Shown here: piece by piece, positions 11,101-23,061 of the stretch
How the letters are laid out: the number at the start of each line of letters is the position of its first letter
Numbering within the stretch: position 1 is the first letter of the stretch
NCBI GenBank assembly: GCA_033032865.1
Contig: JAWHQI010000258.1
Span: forward strand, 3,782,001 to 3,846,000
Direction of reading: 5' to 3'
Length of the DNA stretch: 64,000 nt
From: Dactylorhiza incarnata
Lineage: Eukaryota > Streptophyta > Magnoliopsida > Asparagales > Orchidaceae
Position numbers and translations under genes: made by a program
The notes under the pieces: model-generated
Database searches by the model: none
What the model saw: only the letters and a program-made list of their open reading frames with translations
Told to the model about the DNA's origin: nothing

Positions 11101-13837
11101 TTACACCCAACTCGAGCTCCAGTCAACTAAGAAGACTATGAGGTTATGAAGATTGAGCTCCGTCCAGTGTTCAATAGATGTTATTGCGAGAAGTACCCTA
11201 ATTGTCGCATAGTGACAAACAAGTGAGTATACATCAAAGTAGTCTATTCCACTCACTTGAGTGAAGCCTTTTGCAACTACACATGCTTTGTATTTGACAA
11301 TACTCCCAGAAGGATTAAGCTTCTTCTTCAGAACCCATTTGTTTCCAATGGTGTTGACCCCTTTGGGCAAGTCAACCAATGTCCATGTGTTGTTCTGCAT
11401 GAGAGAGTTTAACTCTTCATCGATGGCTTCTTTCCATAATTGAGAGTCTCGAGATCGCATCGCATCCTTATAGGTGGATGGATCAGCTTCAACTTGGTAA
11501 GTCACGAAGTCTGTACCGAAGCTTTTAGGCGTTTTCTCTCTACTAGATAGCCTTCTGGTATCTAAACCACTCGTGTCTACAGGCTCAGTGTCAGAGTGAC
11601 GTTGACTTGGCTCAGCAGGAGGCTCAAGACTAGTGGCTGTCAGACCTGGAAGCGTCAGGTTCTTATCCTTAAGGAACTTATCCTCAAAGAAGACAAAGTC
11701 TCTAGATTCGATTACAGTGTTGGTTGATAGATCTAGAAATCTGTCTGCAGCACTATCCTTTGCACATCCTAAATAGACACACGTATTTGTCCTAGGTCCA
11801 ATCTTAGCTCTTCTAAGGTCAGGTATCCTAACATAAGCGATACAACCCTATGTCTTAAGAATATCAAATCTAGGAGGTCTCTTAAACCAAAGCTCATAGG
11901 GTGTCTTAGTCAACTTGGCATGGGGAACTTTATTAAGAATGTGATTAGACGTGAGGGCAGCTTCACCCCAGTAGGCCGCAGGCATGCCAGCAGTCAACAA
12001 CATGGAATTTAACATTTCTGTTAAAGTCCTATTTTTTCCGCTCAGCAATACCGTTGGATTGGGGGGAATAAGGAGCAGTCGTTTCAGGGATGATGCCATT
12101 GCTGGCAAGGAAATCTCTGAACTCCCCGGAGACGTATTCTCCACCTCTATCACTCCTTAGCCGTTTGATTTTTATGTCAAGTTGATTCTCAACCCTAGTT
12201 TTGAATATACGGAATTCTTCAAAAGCTTCATCTTTGGATTTAAGTAGATAAATGTGACTGAATCTAGAGTAGTCGTCGATAAAAGTTATCAGATACTTCC
12301 GACCTCCACGTGTGACAAAACTTTGGTAGTCACATATGTCGGAGTGTATTAACTCTAGCAAATGTGTGCTCCTAGAAACCTGACTAAAAGGTGCTCTAGT
12401 TATCTTAGTTTGAGCACAGATTTCACATTTGTCAAATCTGGTTTTTGTGTCTAAAGGGATGTTGTGAGTTCTAGCTAGCAGGAGTAGTTTTCGATAATTG
12501 ACGTGTCCCAGTCTTGCATGTAAAGTCTTAGGATCAATCAAATTAGAACTGACCTGATTTACTACTTCGTTTGCTAGACTCAACCTATACATGTCGTTGA
12601 CAACATACGCACAACCAAAGTAGTGCGAGTGAACCATAAGCATTACTCGACCACCACTAATGTTAAAGGACATACCCGCATCGCATAACAAACTAATTGA
12701 AATTAAATTAGCAGCTAATGATGGTATAAATTTAACATTTTTCAAAGTAAGAGTTTTACCTGAGGAGAGCGTCAAGGTAGCATTGCCGACCTTCAGCACG
12801 TCAGCAACTCCTCCATCAGCAACAGTAACAGTTTCTCGGACTGCAGTGACATCCTCCAGAAGCGCAGAATTGTTGCAGACGTGACAAGTAGCACCTGAGT
12901 CTAGCCACCACTCTGTACTGGCCTGTCCGTTACCGACCATGGCAACAAAGTCGGTGGGCGCAGTCTGATGGACCATATTGGCCCTATTATCAGGCTTTGG
13001 TGTACTAGGATCTCCTCTCTTGGGTTGCTTGCACTCAGAAGCACAATGACCCCACTTGTTACAATTGTAGCACTTGCCTTTGAATTTCTTCACCTTCCTG
13101 CTCGTGTCCACAACTGCGGGTGCACTGGGTAACGGTCTAGTCTTGCCGGGCTTAAACTTCCGCTTAGGATGCGTGACCATGTTGGCAGCAGAGGACTGCT
13201 TGCTAATAGTCTCCCTAGCGTGTCTAGTCCTGTTCTCATCCTTAATGCAAATGAAGCGCTTGAGGTCTTTAAGACTGACCTGCATTTTCTTACGATACAT
13301 CTCCGTTTTAAAGGAGTACCACGCCGACGGGAGCTTGAAGATAATAGCTCCTGCAACAAATCCATCTGGCAGTGTGATGTTCTCACTGTTCAGCTTGTCC
13401 ACCAGATTCTCAAAATCCACAACCTGTGGAAGGATTTCCCTTTCCTCAGTGAAGGTGAAAGCCATAAACTTGTCCACGAGGTGCGTCTTGGACATATTTT
13501 CCTCTTCCTTGAACTGCTCCTCCAGAGCATCCCAGATTTCTTTGGCGGTCTTCATTTTGCTGTACGTCTCAGCAAGCTTGTTGGAAAGGCAGTTCAACAA
13601 ATAGTCACGACAGAAATCTTCATCGACCACCCACTGAGTCTCTCCAGCTGTCCCAAGAACCTCAACATGTACAGTCTGAATGGTGTAGAACACGTCCAGG
13701 TACTTCATGCCAAACTGAGTGTTCCTCTTCCAAGCAGAGAACTCAGAATTGGAGTCTCCAATTTTATCATCGGAACAGGAGTAGAGCCCTTCGACTTTTT
13801 GTCTCTCCACAAACAGTAGATTCCCACTAGCAGACAA
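11101..13837 (-). pseudogene. Copia gag-protease-integrase-RT remnant, frameshifted and 3'-truncated
   Basis: Minus-strand Ty1/Copia polyprotein. A 602-codon frame (13837-12029) carries gag, then a CCHC knuckle (CYNCNKWGHCASEC). A protease active site (WWLDSGATCHVC) follows, then the integrase zinc-binding H-C module (HARLGH ... CEICAQTK) and integrase core (IHSDICDY, RSDRGGEY). Near 12040 the frame shifts; integrase continues at 12153-11848 (AAYWGEA, NKVP, PYELW). The RT N-terminus follows at 11505-11220 (LWKEAIDEELNSL, NKWVLKKK, VVAKGFTQ). Homology stops after about residue 110 of RT, so the YVDD core, RNase H and 3' LTR are missing. A probable 5' LTR begins with TGTTGAGG at 14835. It is a defective element. 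Confidence 0.9.
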
Positions 13838-14835
13838 ATCACAAGCAGAAAACTAGAGAGAGATCACCTGAAACGTGTAGAGGCGAGAAATTCTTCGGAT
13901 CCAATCCAGAAAAAGCTGTGCTCCTCTTCTCCGGCTGAACAAAGTCGTCGAAGACTAGATCCACTCAGACAACGGTGGCAATGAACCACCAAAGCAAAAA
14001 AAAACTGGATCACCAAGAGGGAGAGAGCTGTCGGAATTCCGATAGCGGAAAAACGGCAGCAACAGCGACGGCTCCTACGGCAAGGAGCGGGCTCTGGATC
14101 GGGAAGACGAGGAATGAGATCGACTGCGTCGACTGGGATCGACTGCGTCGACAGGGAAGACGTCGACTGGGATCGACGACGTCAACAGGAGGATCGACAA
14201 CAGTAGTAGCGGGGGCGGCCTTCGTCTTCTCGATCGGGCGAGTAGGCTTCAGATCTCACGATCCTTCCTCCTGCGCAGCGATTGAAAAATGTCCACACAG
14301 GAACCGGCGGCTGTGCCCTAACACACCGATGAAAGAGGGAGCGATCCAGTCGGCTGCGACTAAGAACGCACGAGCGACAGAGAGCGCTCAACCGACGAGA
14401 TCTTCTGATGAAGATCGGCGGCGGATCGACGGGCACTGCGGCGTCGGCAGCAGAGGCGAAGGGCGGCGACTCCAACAGTCGCAGCAACGTCGTCGAGCGA
14501 GGAAGAACGCGAGAACTGCCGACAAATTTTAACAAGCTTCTTCCTCCTTCGATCGACTGCGATCCAACCTGCCTTGCGCACGACCGCAGATGCAGAAAAC
14601 ACGAGGAAGAGCGGTTACGGGGAAAAATCGCACGGGAACGAGAGAGGAACTTCGAGAATGTTAGAATGGTGCTCGAAGCATCCGGGTGAGTGTCTAGTTT
14701 GGAACACTCTACTCGTTGCCCCCTAGCAGGGTATTTATAGGCAAACCCTAATTCCCCGGCGGGTGCGTGGATCCCTAACAGGTCCTAACCTACCGCTGAG
14801 TATCCGTTAACCCGATAGTTCAATATACCTCAACA
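13838..14835 (-). mobile_element. Probable 5' LTR and leader of the 11.1-13.8 kb Copia
   Basis: On the minus strand the region begins TGTTGAGG (14835), has a TATA box (CCTATAAATACC, about 14742) and continues GC-rich to the gag frame. The exact LTR end and a standard TGGTATCAGAGC primer site were not found. A short tandem GATCGACTG/CGTCGAC repeat lies at 14116-14190. Plus-strand ORFs here are composition artefacts. Confidence 0.5.
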
Positions 14836-14914
14836 ATTAGTGCCAAAAGTCACTAATTTTTTAAACAAAACTAATCTACCGACGCGACAACGGCCCGAGG
14901 CATACCATTGACTT

Positions 14915-16010
14915 TTCTTAAATTCCCAGGTTGAGGTTGCACCACTCCCCAACTCGATCGGTGGCGATTTGTTTTTTTAAGGTTGGGCAATCATTGACTT
15001 TGTGCGGTTCTTCACAAAAGAAACACCACAAAGGTGTGCGACTTATGAAGGAGCTTCTCGTTCTTTCCCATCCGCCTTGAGTAGACATGACATTAAGACG
15101 TTGCATGATACTCATCCTTGCAATTTCTCCTGTCTCATCCTCATCCCCACTTGTATTCTCATCTTTCTTCATCATAGTCATTAAGGATCCAAGCTTAGGG
15201 CAATTCTTCATATGATGGGATCCCTTGCATACATATCAATAGGGTGGCCTCTTCTTTTCCTCAAATCTCCTTTGACGGGGTGCATAATTCTTCGATTCAA
15301 CTTCAACGCCCCCATCATCATCAAGATGATTTATTTCCTCTTCTAGGTGGAACTCACTGAGTGATTCAGCTACCATGCTTGTCTTTTTCGACAGTACATG
15401 GTCCTTGCCATTGTACCTCCTATTTTGCCCATATTTGCAGTTCATCCACAAAGTAGAACAGACGATCTTCCTCCGCCATGTCGGGAATTCGTAACATCAG
15501 TGTTGTAAACTCATTCACATATTCTGCTATTGTTTTTCTCTGCATTATCTCCCTCAACTTCTCCCTCAACTTCTTCTGTGCTTGGTACACGACATTCTCT
15601 GAGTAGAAATGATGTTTGAGTTCCTTCTTGAACTCCTCCCATGTGTCTAATTGACACAATCCTTTTGCAACATCTCATTGTTTTCTTCGCCACTATAACA
15701 CAACATTATTATCGAGAAATTGGGAAGCAGTCCTTACCTTGGTTATATGATATTTTATATGAGAACCCTCAAAGTAATTCTCCATCCTCCATAAGAAGTT
15801 TTCAACTTTTTTTGCATCCCGTCTGCCTGCAAACATGTCTGGCTTAGGGATGCCCATTCTTGCCCCAAAACTAATGGTACTATCACCATTTGATAGCCTT
15901 CTTGCAGAGGGCTAGTTCTTCCTCCAGGTGCACCACTTTCCTTCTGAGCTTGCTAGATTGTTTCTCCAGCTCATCAATACGTTCATGCAATGTTGCATTG
16001 TCATCAAAAG
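14915..16010 (-). pseudogene. Decayed Gypsy gag
   Basis: Minus-strand fragments read in order. First is a coiled-coil segment (about 16010-15890; ERIDELEKQSSKLRRKV-like). Then comes the retrotrans_gag core at 15659-15420 (TWEEFKKELKHHFY, EDRLFYFVDEL). A linker with acidic residues follows (15451-15236), then a knuckle-like CFFCEEPHKVNDC at about 15045-15007. Frames change several times and stops interrupt. No protease or RT follows before the neighbouring Copia at 14835. LTRs were not identified. Confidence 0.75.
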
Positions 16011-16215
16011 CATATTAAAGTTCCTTCTCTAGTTTCTCTCGAATGGATTCTCACTCTCTACGTACGCTATTATGTATTCATTCGAGAGGAGGAGACTAGA
16101 TTATTCCCAACTCTTTCACACTATTCTGTATCCATCATTCATGATTCTTCTCTACCATTCTAGAATATTCTTAACTAACCTTAATACCGTGAAAGCACGC
16201 CGCGAGCCCAAATTT
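16011..16215. other. Short unassigned spacer
   Basis: AT-rich sequence between the Gypsy gag remnant and the hairpin cluster. No feature supported. Confidence 0.4.
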
Positions 16216-16347
16216 GATAAAGTGCGGGTGATGCACTTTATCGTAAAGTGTGGGCATCCAACGGTCCACGTGGATGCCCGCATACATCTCAAAGTGCTTT
16301 GAGATGAGTCCGCTTTGAAATACGTCCACTTTAAAATGTGTGCGGAC
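16216..16347. repeat. Cluster of four consecutive short hairpins
   Basis: Four inverted repeats follow each other. Arms are GATAAAGTGC (16216-16225) with 16233-16242; GGGCATCC (16252-16259) with 16272-16279; CATCTCAAAG (16285-16294) with 16297-16306 (2-bp loop); and GTCCGC (16308-16313) with GCGGAC (16342-16347). They end 24 bp left of the MULE target duplication. Confidence 0.8.
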
Positions 16348-16371
16348 ATCCACAAAGATCCCCTTTACGCA

Positions 16372-16380
16372 ATTTGGTTG
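16372..16380. repeat. MULE target-site duplication, left copy
   Basis: ATTTGGTTG, identical to the 9 bases after the right end of the MULE (22826-22834). A 9-bp duplication is the hallmark length for Mutator-like elements. Confidence 0.9.
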
Positions 16381-16604
16381 GGAAAATTTTTCAGTCCGTG
16401 GAACGCACCGTGCCATGCTGCGTGCATAAATTGTTTTTTTTTGCTGGGGCCCACTTTCATTTCGAATTTTCGAATTTTCGGAATTCCTGTCCCGCAAGAG
16501 TTCGGCGACCTAGCTTTTCTCCGCCTCTCCGTCTACTCGCCGGCAATCTCGCTGCTCATCTCGCCGCTTTTTAGGTTAGTTTACTTCAAATTCCCTCGCG
16601 ATCC

Positions 16605-16960
16605 TACGCCTATTATCATTTCCTCTGGCTTTGTTGTCGGCAGTACCTTCTCCACTGTGTTCCCTCCGCCGGACTCGACGAAGAAGACGAAGTCAGCATT
16701 TGATTTCGGTGAGTACTTGCCACAGATCTCGGTGACTGAGTTAATGCAGTTGTAAGTTTTTTTTCAGTCTCATATTTAAGTCTTACTTGCAGTTTTTTTT
16801 CGTTTCATAGTTGCAGTCGCATTTTCTAGTATAAGTTGCAGCCGGTTTAAGTTGCAGTTGTTTTTCATGTTAGATTTGCAGTCGCATTTTTTACTATTAT
16901 CATTTCCTCTGGCTTTCGTTACAGAGTTTGTTGCCGGTAGCCTTCTGAACCGCGATTTAC
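16605..16960 (+). repeat. Internal direct duplication near the left MULE end
   Basis: CTATTATCATTTCCTCTGGC followed by a GTTG(T/C)CGG-AG-CCTTC block occurs at about 16610-16650 and again at about 16895-16945. It lies in the 5' leader of the protease gene, and the second copy carries a small insertion. Confidence 0.65.
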
Positions 16961-16969
16961 AGCAGCAGA

Positions 16970-19495
16970 ATGCCTGGGAGTAGATACTTAACTTGTAGAT
17001 GCGCACCTAACACATTCACAACAAATGTTCGACCTCTATTGAATGCATTGTCTGAAGAGTCCATAGGATCACTAAGGAATGCTCGGATCTACCCATTGTT
17101 TCGAATGCCAAGCATCCCACAAAACATACCCTTGTTGTATGTTCTGTTGAGGTTGTACAATAGGGATAAGAATGCATTTCAGCTGGGGCAGTACCCTGTG
17201 AAGCTGACTGTTAACGATGTCGCACTTATTTTGGGCCTCCCAAATTCAGGTCTTCACTTTACATTTTCAAGATCACCCCTTCAAGACATTACCCACAAGA
17301 GTTTGACTGAAGAAATACGTAGAATTACTGATGAGGAGTGGTCTCCTACATTGGAGGGCCGAAGATTAAATTTGTTGGTTAATTATTTATTAGCTTTGTT
17401 TTTGTTCCCTTTGAAGAGTTTGAAGGTCCCCGCTTGTATTAAAAAGATTACATGTCTTTCGGACTTTGTGAAATACAACTGGCCTCTTGCCATCCATGAG
17501 TTCCTTCACATACAGTTTGATCATTTAAGCCGTGTGAGTGCTATTCGAAGTGCCGGTAGCAACATCGGTTCATTGGAGGGTTGCGCTACAGTATTACTGG
17601 TATGAGATGTTATAACCACCAATGTATTTGCTATATTATGTTATTTCATATTGCTCTAACAATCATTTACTTTTATATATGAAGGTGTGGTTGTACGAGC
17701 ATACAAAAGTCCAAGCTGCGCTCGTCGACTTAGCACGCCCCAGAATATGTCGTTGGTCTCCTTCTCTTAGTTATAGTGCTAAATTTTGCCTTAAAGTACA
17801 GGATAACCTACATAAGAAGAATTATGTACGTTCTTAAAATGTTAAAATTAATATGCTCATTTGGTAGTATTTGGTAGTGTAAAATTTATCATCACCGAGG
17901 CATTTTACTTCTCTCTACAGGTCATCAAGAAGCTTAATAATCTTCTAGATGAGGAGAAGGCCCTACTGGGTGAAGAGGATGATGATTCAGATTTTGAATC
18001 AGTTCCGCCGAGGAAAGAGAAAAGAAGAAGGATAGATGAGAAATTAGGTTACGAGAATAAGACTATTGAGAAGAGGTTTATAAGGATTAAAGAGAAAAAT
18101 CTAATGAAAAAGATTAGGGTCGAGATGAAGAAAGTGAGGAGTGAAGAAAAAAGGGATGAAGCGGTTCAATCTGATGAGGGTTGGAAAGGTCTAGAAAACC
18201 GACTCAAGGAATTTATCAAAGTAGAGGTTGATGGGTTGAAGACTCTTTGCGAGACATGGTTTAAGACCTTAGCCGCAGAGTGCAAACCAAGTACTTCGTC
18301 CCCACCACCCACGCTTTCACCACGTATGACATCGGTTCCAACCACCCAATTTTCACAGCTCACTTCCACATCAGAATGTACACTTGTTCCCAAAACCCAA
18401 CTCCAATCACCCCAGGTCCTTAGAGTTAGCCAAGGAGGGTGAAGAAGGTTGTCTGTAAGCGGACACTTAACATCCCTGATAAAGCGACAAATTATCCTGG
18501 GAGATTGCTTATCCCAGAAAGAGTTAGGGAAAGCATTGATTTTGTATTGACCAAAATTGTTGATAGGTATTTTGTTTGTCATATTAAGTTTTCTTTGGCT
18601 TAAATATTGCTAATTAAAAGAAAGTTTTTTTTCTTTACCAGGAGTATGTTGATTATTGAGAGTGGGAACATATCTATGTCAAGAGGCGAAATAGATGATC
18701 TTTTGGGTCAGGGATGGGTTATGGATAATCATTTAAATGCTTATTCAGTGGTGCTTGGTGCCAAAAGAAATAGAATGCCAGAACGAGTGAGAAGTTATCT
18801 CTATGTGTCGCCAAATCATGAAGTAAGTTACTTTAGCATCCATCATTTATTAGATCATTCATTTCAAGTATAAAACCTTTGTCTATTTTGCAATGTCTAT
18901 TGTGCAGTACTATAAAAGAAGCAATGCTAGGAATTATACCAGGCTTATCAGCCATATCACCACAGAGGCTGTAAATACCTCTGACATAATTCTTATGCCT
19001 TGCCACCTCGGCAGTCACTGGGCATTGTTGGTTTGCTTGTTAAAAGAGAGGCGTTGGGAGTATTATGATTCACTTCCAAGCAGCCTTCATCGGGTCGGCG
19101 TACAGGCAAATGTATGTTTAAATATTGTTGTTAAATATTAATATTTTGAGATAAACTTCAGATGTTGGCAAATGTTTCTTGACTATTATTACCTTCAAAC
19201 TTTTGTTGTCCTGCAGCTAAAAGCCCTACAAGAAGATGTCTCCCAGTCGTTCCCAGAAGACTTTGTCAATTGGCCGGCAGTGGATGCGGTCGGCTTGCCC
19301 AAACAAAACAATAGCTTTGATTGCGGAGTTTTCGTGCTGAAGTTCATGGAAGCTGTTTCATCCATGGCGGTAATTTCATGGGAAGATCACAAGAATTGGC
19401 AAGACGACATGCCCCGATTTCGTGCCGAATTGGTGGGCGAGATTTTCAAAACATTTTCTAGCAATATTTCTGAGAAGATTTCTGGACTTGAATGA
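16970..19495 (+). CDS. MULE-borne Ulp1-like (C48) cysteine protease gene, split; one apparent frameshift
   Basis: Proposed exons are 16970-17599, 17685-17825, 17921 to about 18440, about 18443-18566, 18642-18822, 18908-19111 and 19217-19495, each with GT/AG borders and consistent phase. Exons 1-2 encode an N-terminal domain of the kind found in ULP-like proteins of plant MULEs (RIYPLFRMP, PVKLTVNDVALILGLP). Exon 3 is an acidic then lysine-rich, coiled-coil-like linker. Exons 5-7 form the peptidase: histidine in HLGSHWALLV, aspartate in EYYDSLPS, glutamine in LPKQNNSFDCG and nucleophile cysteine in DCGVFVLKFME. The full His-Asp-Gln-Cys set is present. At 18440-18442 a TGA ends exon 3, and the next segment resumes in another frame, implying a small indel or an unrecognised splice. 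Such enzymes cleave SUMO-like proteins; a role in transposition is not established. The start ATG is the first in frame but could lie further upstream. Confidence 0.75.
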
Positions 19496-19816
19496 TGTAA
19501 TTAGTTTAATCTTAAAACATAGTGCCTAGTTAGTTTAAATTTACCACTTTATGCCAAGGTGATAATGACTAATTGCTTGAAGTATTAAGGTGATCTGGAA
19601 GTTGTTTCATCCACGGCTGTTTTTTTTAGGAAGTAAATATATGTTTCAAAATTAAATGTGTATGTTGGTTTGGAAGGCAGATCTGATACATATGTAGCTC
19701 ACTTAATTCTACTGTTTGCACATGCCTTCGAAGCAGATCTGATACATATTAAAAAAAAAATTTGGATCAAACATATAATAACATATAATTATCTATCAGT
19801 CTTTAAGATCAACTTC

Positions 19817-22454
19817 TTAACTCTTATTTGGTTTAAATACATCGGGAATGCCAGGGAAATCGAAAGATAAGTTTACATAAAAGTCATCATTAAAATCACT
19901 TGGTGGAGCCGTTGGTACTACAGTTGGAGCATCCAATTTGGTCGTGCCTTGGTCATCTGTTGGACGGTTGAGAAAATTGATCTCCTGCACTTCTCCAAAA
20001 ACTTGTTCTATGAAACCGGCCTTCTTCTTAAATGCAGCTTTTCTCCCTGTAAAAGTTGTAAAAAAATGTGTATTAAGGTGAAAAAAACATTATTTGCAGA
20101 AATTGTTAAGAGGTCAAGAACATTACTTGGTTTTTTACTACCTGACTCCCAATGTCCCTTCAAACGTGCATTGGAAATTCCTTTAGGTCTCTTGGTTGCG
20201 GGATCCTTAACCGCTGGAGTATTACTGTCCTTCTCATCACTAAACCCTCTCTTCCGCATTTCATCAGCCTCAACTATCTCATTAGTTTGCTTTGCTAAAA
20301 TATTCAAGGATGTCAAAACATGTGTCTTTGCAGCCTGACAGTTCTCTACTTGGTGTACAAGGTCATAAGAAAAACGCATTATTTGATTTCTGAATATCAA
20401 ATTGGAGTCACAGTCTACCGTGCTTGGAGTATTTGATAGATATATACCCCTCTTTGCGTTATGACAGAATCGTTTCAGCAAATATTGGTTCGGAATCTCT
20501 TTTACCATTTTAATATTATAAATCCTAAGAATATGTTTGCACAAGATGCCTCTAGTCTCAAAACCTCTGCATGAACACTCAGCCTCATTAGTCCTGGAAT
20601 TATAGCTAACAAACCATCGTTTTTCGTCATTTTCACTACCATTGCAGTTTTTTGTAACATATAAATAATGATTTTCATCATCTCTTCTCTTATCCACTAT
20701 GTCCACACCAACAACTCCTTCCAAGTAAGTTTTCTCAAAAAAAGTAAACATTTTGCAGGTGTAAAGCTTACACACATGTTTAAGAAGCACACAACTTCTA
20801 AACTTTAAGCTTACCGTGCCTTGCTTGCATCTAAAATCTTCGTCACGCTCTGCTCTACGCCAAGACCCCACCAATTTCTGCATCCCCATGAAACACTCCA
20901 CTAGTGTACTCGTTGCCTTTGAACAACCATGCAATCCATGGTTGGCAGATTCACTTCGTTGTGTGGACAATATCCCAAGATCTAACACATCCTTGTTGAA
21001 GGCTGTAGACCAGTTCCTCCGTGATCTATGTAAATCCCCCAACCATTTGTTCTCTTGCAAGTTTCCTCTGCTAATCATCTCATTCCAATATCTATCGAAC
21101 TCAAACTCGCTATCGCATTTACTCATGCATTGGTAAAAAAGCCCCCGTACACTTTTCTCTTTATTAAAGCATGGGACTTTTGAAGGCGCTTTCTTGGAAA
21201 TATGCCATTGACATAAACGGTGACGAGTCCGTGTAAATACTTTTTCAATAGCAACGGCCATGGCTTGGTCTTGGTCCGTGAATATACTTGTTGGTTGTTT
21301 GCCACCGACAAATTTCAGAAAAGTGTTGAAGACCCAACAAAATGAATCGATTGTTTCCTCCGAAATGAACGCACCACCGACAAATACATTCTGCCAATGA
21401 TTATTGACTGCGATGAATGGCGCACAAGCCAAGTTATACTTATTCAGTCTGTATGTCGTGTCAAAGATAATGACGTCACCGTAGCAGTCATAATCGATTT
21501 TGCTGTTTCCATCCATCCAAAAAAAACTTGTCAACCTATTAAACTCATCAGTTCGAGTATCAAATGAGAACATGTTGTCTTCCAACTGTTTCTCCCGAAA
21601 AATCTGCAGCAAACAATTAGAGTCGCCGGTGTCTATCAAAGCCTTTCTTTCCCGCTGCACAAAGTTGTAGGCATCGCTTTTAGAGAACCCAACATTCTCG
21701 ACACCACCAACTTCATTAGAAAGAAAGCCGTATGCATGAACTGTTTTAACTCCCGCATCTGTCAGGTTCTTAATTAGGCTACCTTGCATTTTTGAAACGT
21801 TGCGATTAGATCTTAGTAGATGCTGCTCTTTCTCCATTGCTAGCGGGTGATTATGTTCCTCAAAGAACTTTGTAACTGTCCAATTCCTACCTTCTGTATC
21901 GGCGGAAAAACATATGCAGGCAAGACAACCCGTCCGTGTTTCTAATTTGCGGTATTTTTTTGGTGACGGTTTCACCTTTTTCAAACCAGCTTTAGCGCAG
22001 CTATATTCTCGATATTTTATAATCCTTGTGTGTGTCCAGCATGTTAAATGTTGTTTCCGAACACTGAAACCCATGCTATGGGCGTACTCACAATACATAG
22101 CATACGCTTCTTCTTCTGAATGCACAATTGGGAAAACCACTGGCTGTTTCCCCTGTTTCTGGACCTGAAAATAGTGTTTGAACACTTTGTAAACACTAAA
22201 ATAAAACAGAACTGCAAATATAGAAAAAAAACCAGTTGATTTTATCTGCAGTTGAAATTCACATGTAAAATGCAGTTGAAAACATAAAAGATAAGCAAGC
22301 AAAAATCGAGAGAAAAATGATGAACAAAAGCATTCCAGCTATTCGAGAGAAAACAGATGAATGCACCATAACACAAAACCAAGCTTACATTGTCCATTCC
22401 CTCAGCAACATTCTTGGAAGAGGTCTGGGTACTTGTAGCTCCATCAGCTGACAT
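19817..22454 (-). CDS. FAR1-like MULE transposase, three exons, apparently intact (about 772 aa)
   Basis: Proposed exons on the minus strand are 22454-22389 (22 codons from ATG), 22164-20142 and 20046-19817, joined with GT/AG borders in matching phase and ending at TAA 19819-19817. The order of domains is as follows. First is a FAR1-type DNA-binding domain with cysteines in REYSC and GCLACICF and the HNH of EEHNHPL. Next is the MULE DDE core, with aspartate in VIIFDTTYRLN, aspartate in SIFTDQDQAMA and glutamate in STQRSESANHG. Then comes a SWIM zinc finger (CSCRGFETRGILCKH). A basic tail follows, plus a third-exon C-terminus rich in Pro/Asp/Phe. No in-frame stop was seen. It is the enzyme expected to excise and integrate the 16381-22825 element. 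The long single ORF starting at 22302 includes intron sequence at its front, so the exon 1 start is preferred. Confidence 0.85.
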
Positions 22455-22825
22455 TTTCTTGAACTAATCTGAAGCAAATGACAATGAAAAGAAATGATTT
22501 CAGATCTAATGGGGTTCGGCAGTAACGCAAAGGAACACTCCCAGAAAAGAATGGGGTCGGCTAGCGAGAAGATTTGAAGAGCTACCTTCCCCGACGTCGG
22601 TGGTGACACAAACCAGGATTCTAGGAAAAAAGGCTAGGTCGCTCTTCGGCGGCGAGCTTTCCGGCGAGGAGGCGGGAAATGTCCGACGGAGAGGCGGGAA
22701 CAGGCAAGGTCTCTTTTTTTCGGAGGCTAGGTCGCAATTTTCGAAATGAAGGTGGGCCCCATCCACAAAATGGTATTTAAACACGGAGGATGGCAGGGTG
22801 CGTTCCACGTGGGGAAAAATTGCCC

Positions 22826-22834
22826 ATTTGGTTG
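22826..22834. repeat. MULE target-site duplication, right copy
   Basis: ATTTGGTTG, matching 16372-16380 exactly. Confidence 0.9.
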
Positions 22835-23061
22835 ACAGTGATTCTGCGGAGCAATGATTTTTATAATCCAGTTAGATAACTCAGCCGTTCTAGAACACTG
22901 TAGAAGAGTGTACCTAGAATTAAAACCCGATAATCTACTCTTGTTACTGGTTCCAATTCTCTTCCGATCTCACGAATTGGCATTGCTGAGAAGCGGATCA
23001 AGCTCAAAGATCAGTACAAATTAAGAAGAATCTCCCGAAGAAGGAGAAGAAGAAGAAGAAG

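Larger units (their letters stand above)
16381..22825. mobile_element. Complete MULE (Mutator-like element) with Ulp1-like protease gene and FAR1-like transposase
   Basis: A 6445-bp element with imperfect terminal inverted repeats. The left end is GGAAAATTTTTCAG and the right end, on the other strand, is GGGCAATTTTTCCC. Both continue into CGTGGAACGCACC and, further in, GGGGCCCAC(T/C)TTCATTTCGAA. The inverted repeats can be followed for roughly 200 bp with interruptions. Perfect 9-bp flanking duplication (16372-16380 and 22826-22834). Inside are two convergent genes: a Ulp1/C48-type protease gene (+, 16970-19495) and the transposase (-, 22454-19817). MULEs that carry ULP-like genes are known from plants (the Kaonashi and CUMULE groups), so the architecture has precedent. 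The near-intact coding content suggests a fairly recent, possibly autonomous copy. Confidence 0.9.

Noticed and set aside
13074..13819. Plus-strand ORFs of 176 and 216 codons
   Set aside because: Antisense shadows of the minus-strand Copia gag.
13975..14689. Plus-strand ORFs of 185 and 93 codons
   Set aside because: GC-rich Copia leader/LTR read backwards; no recognisable protein.
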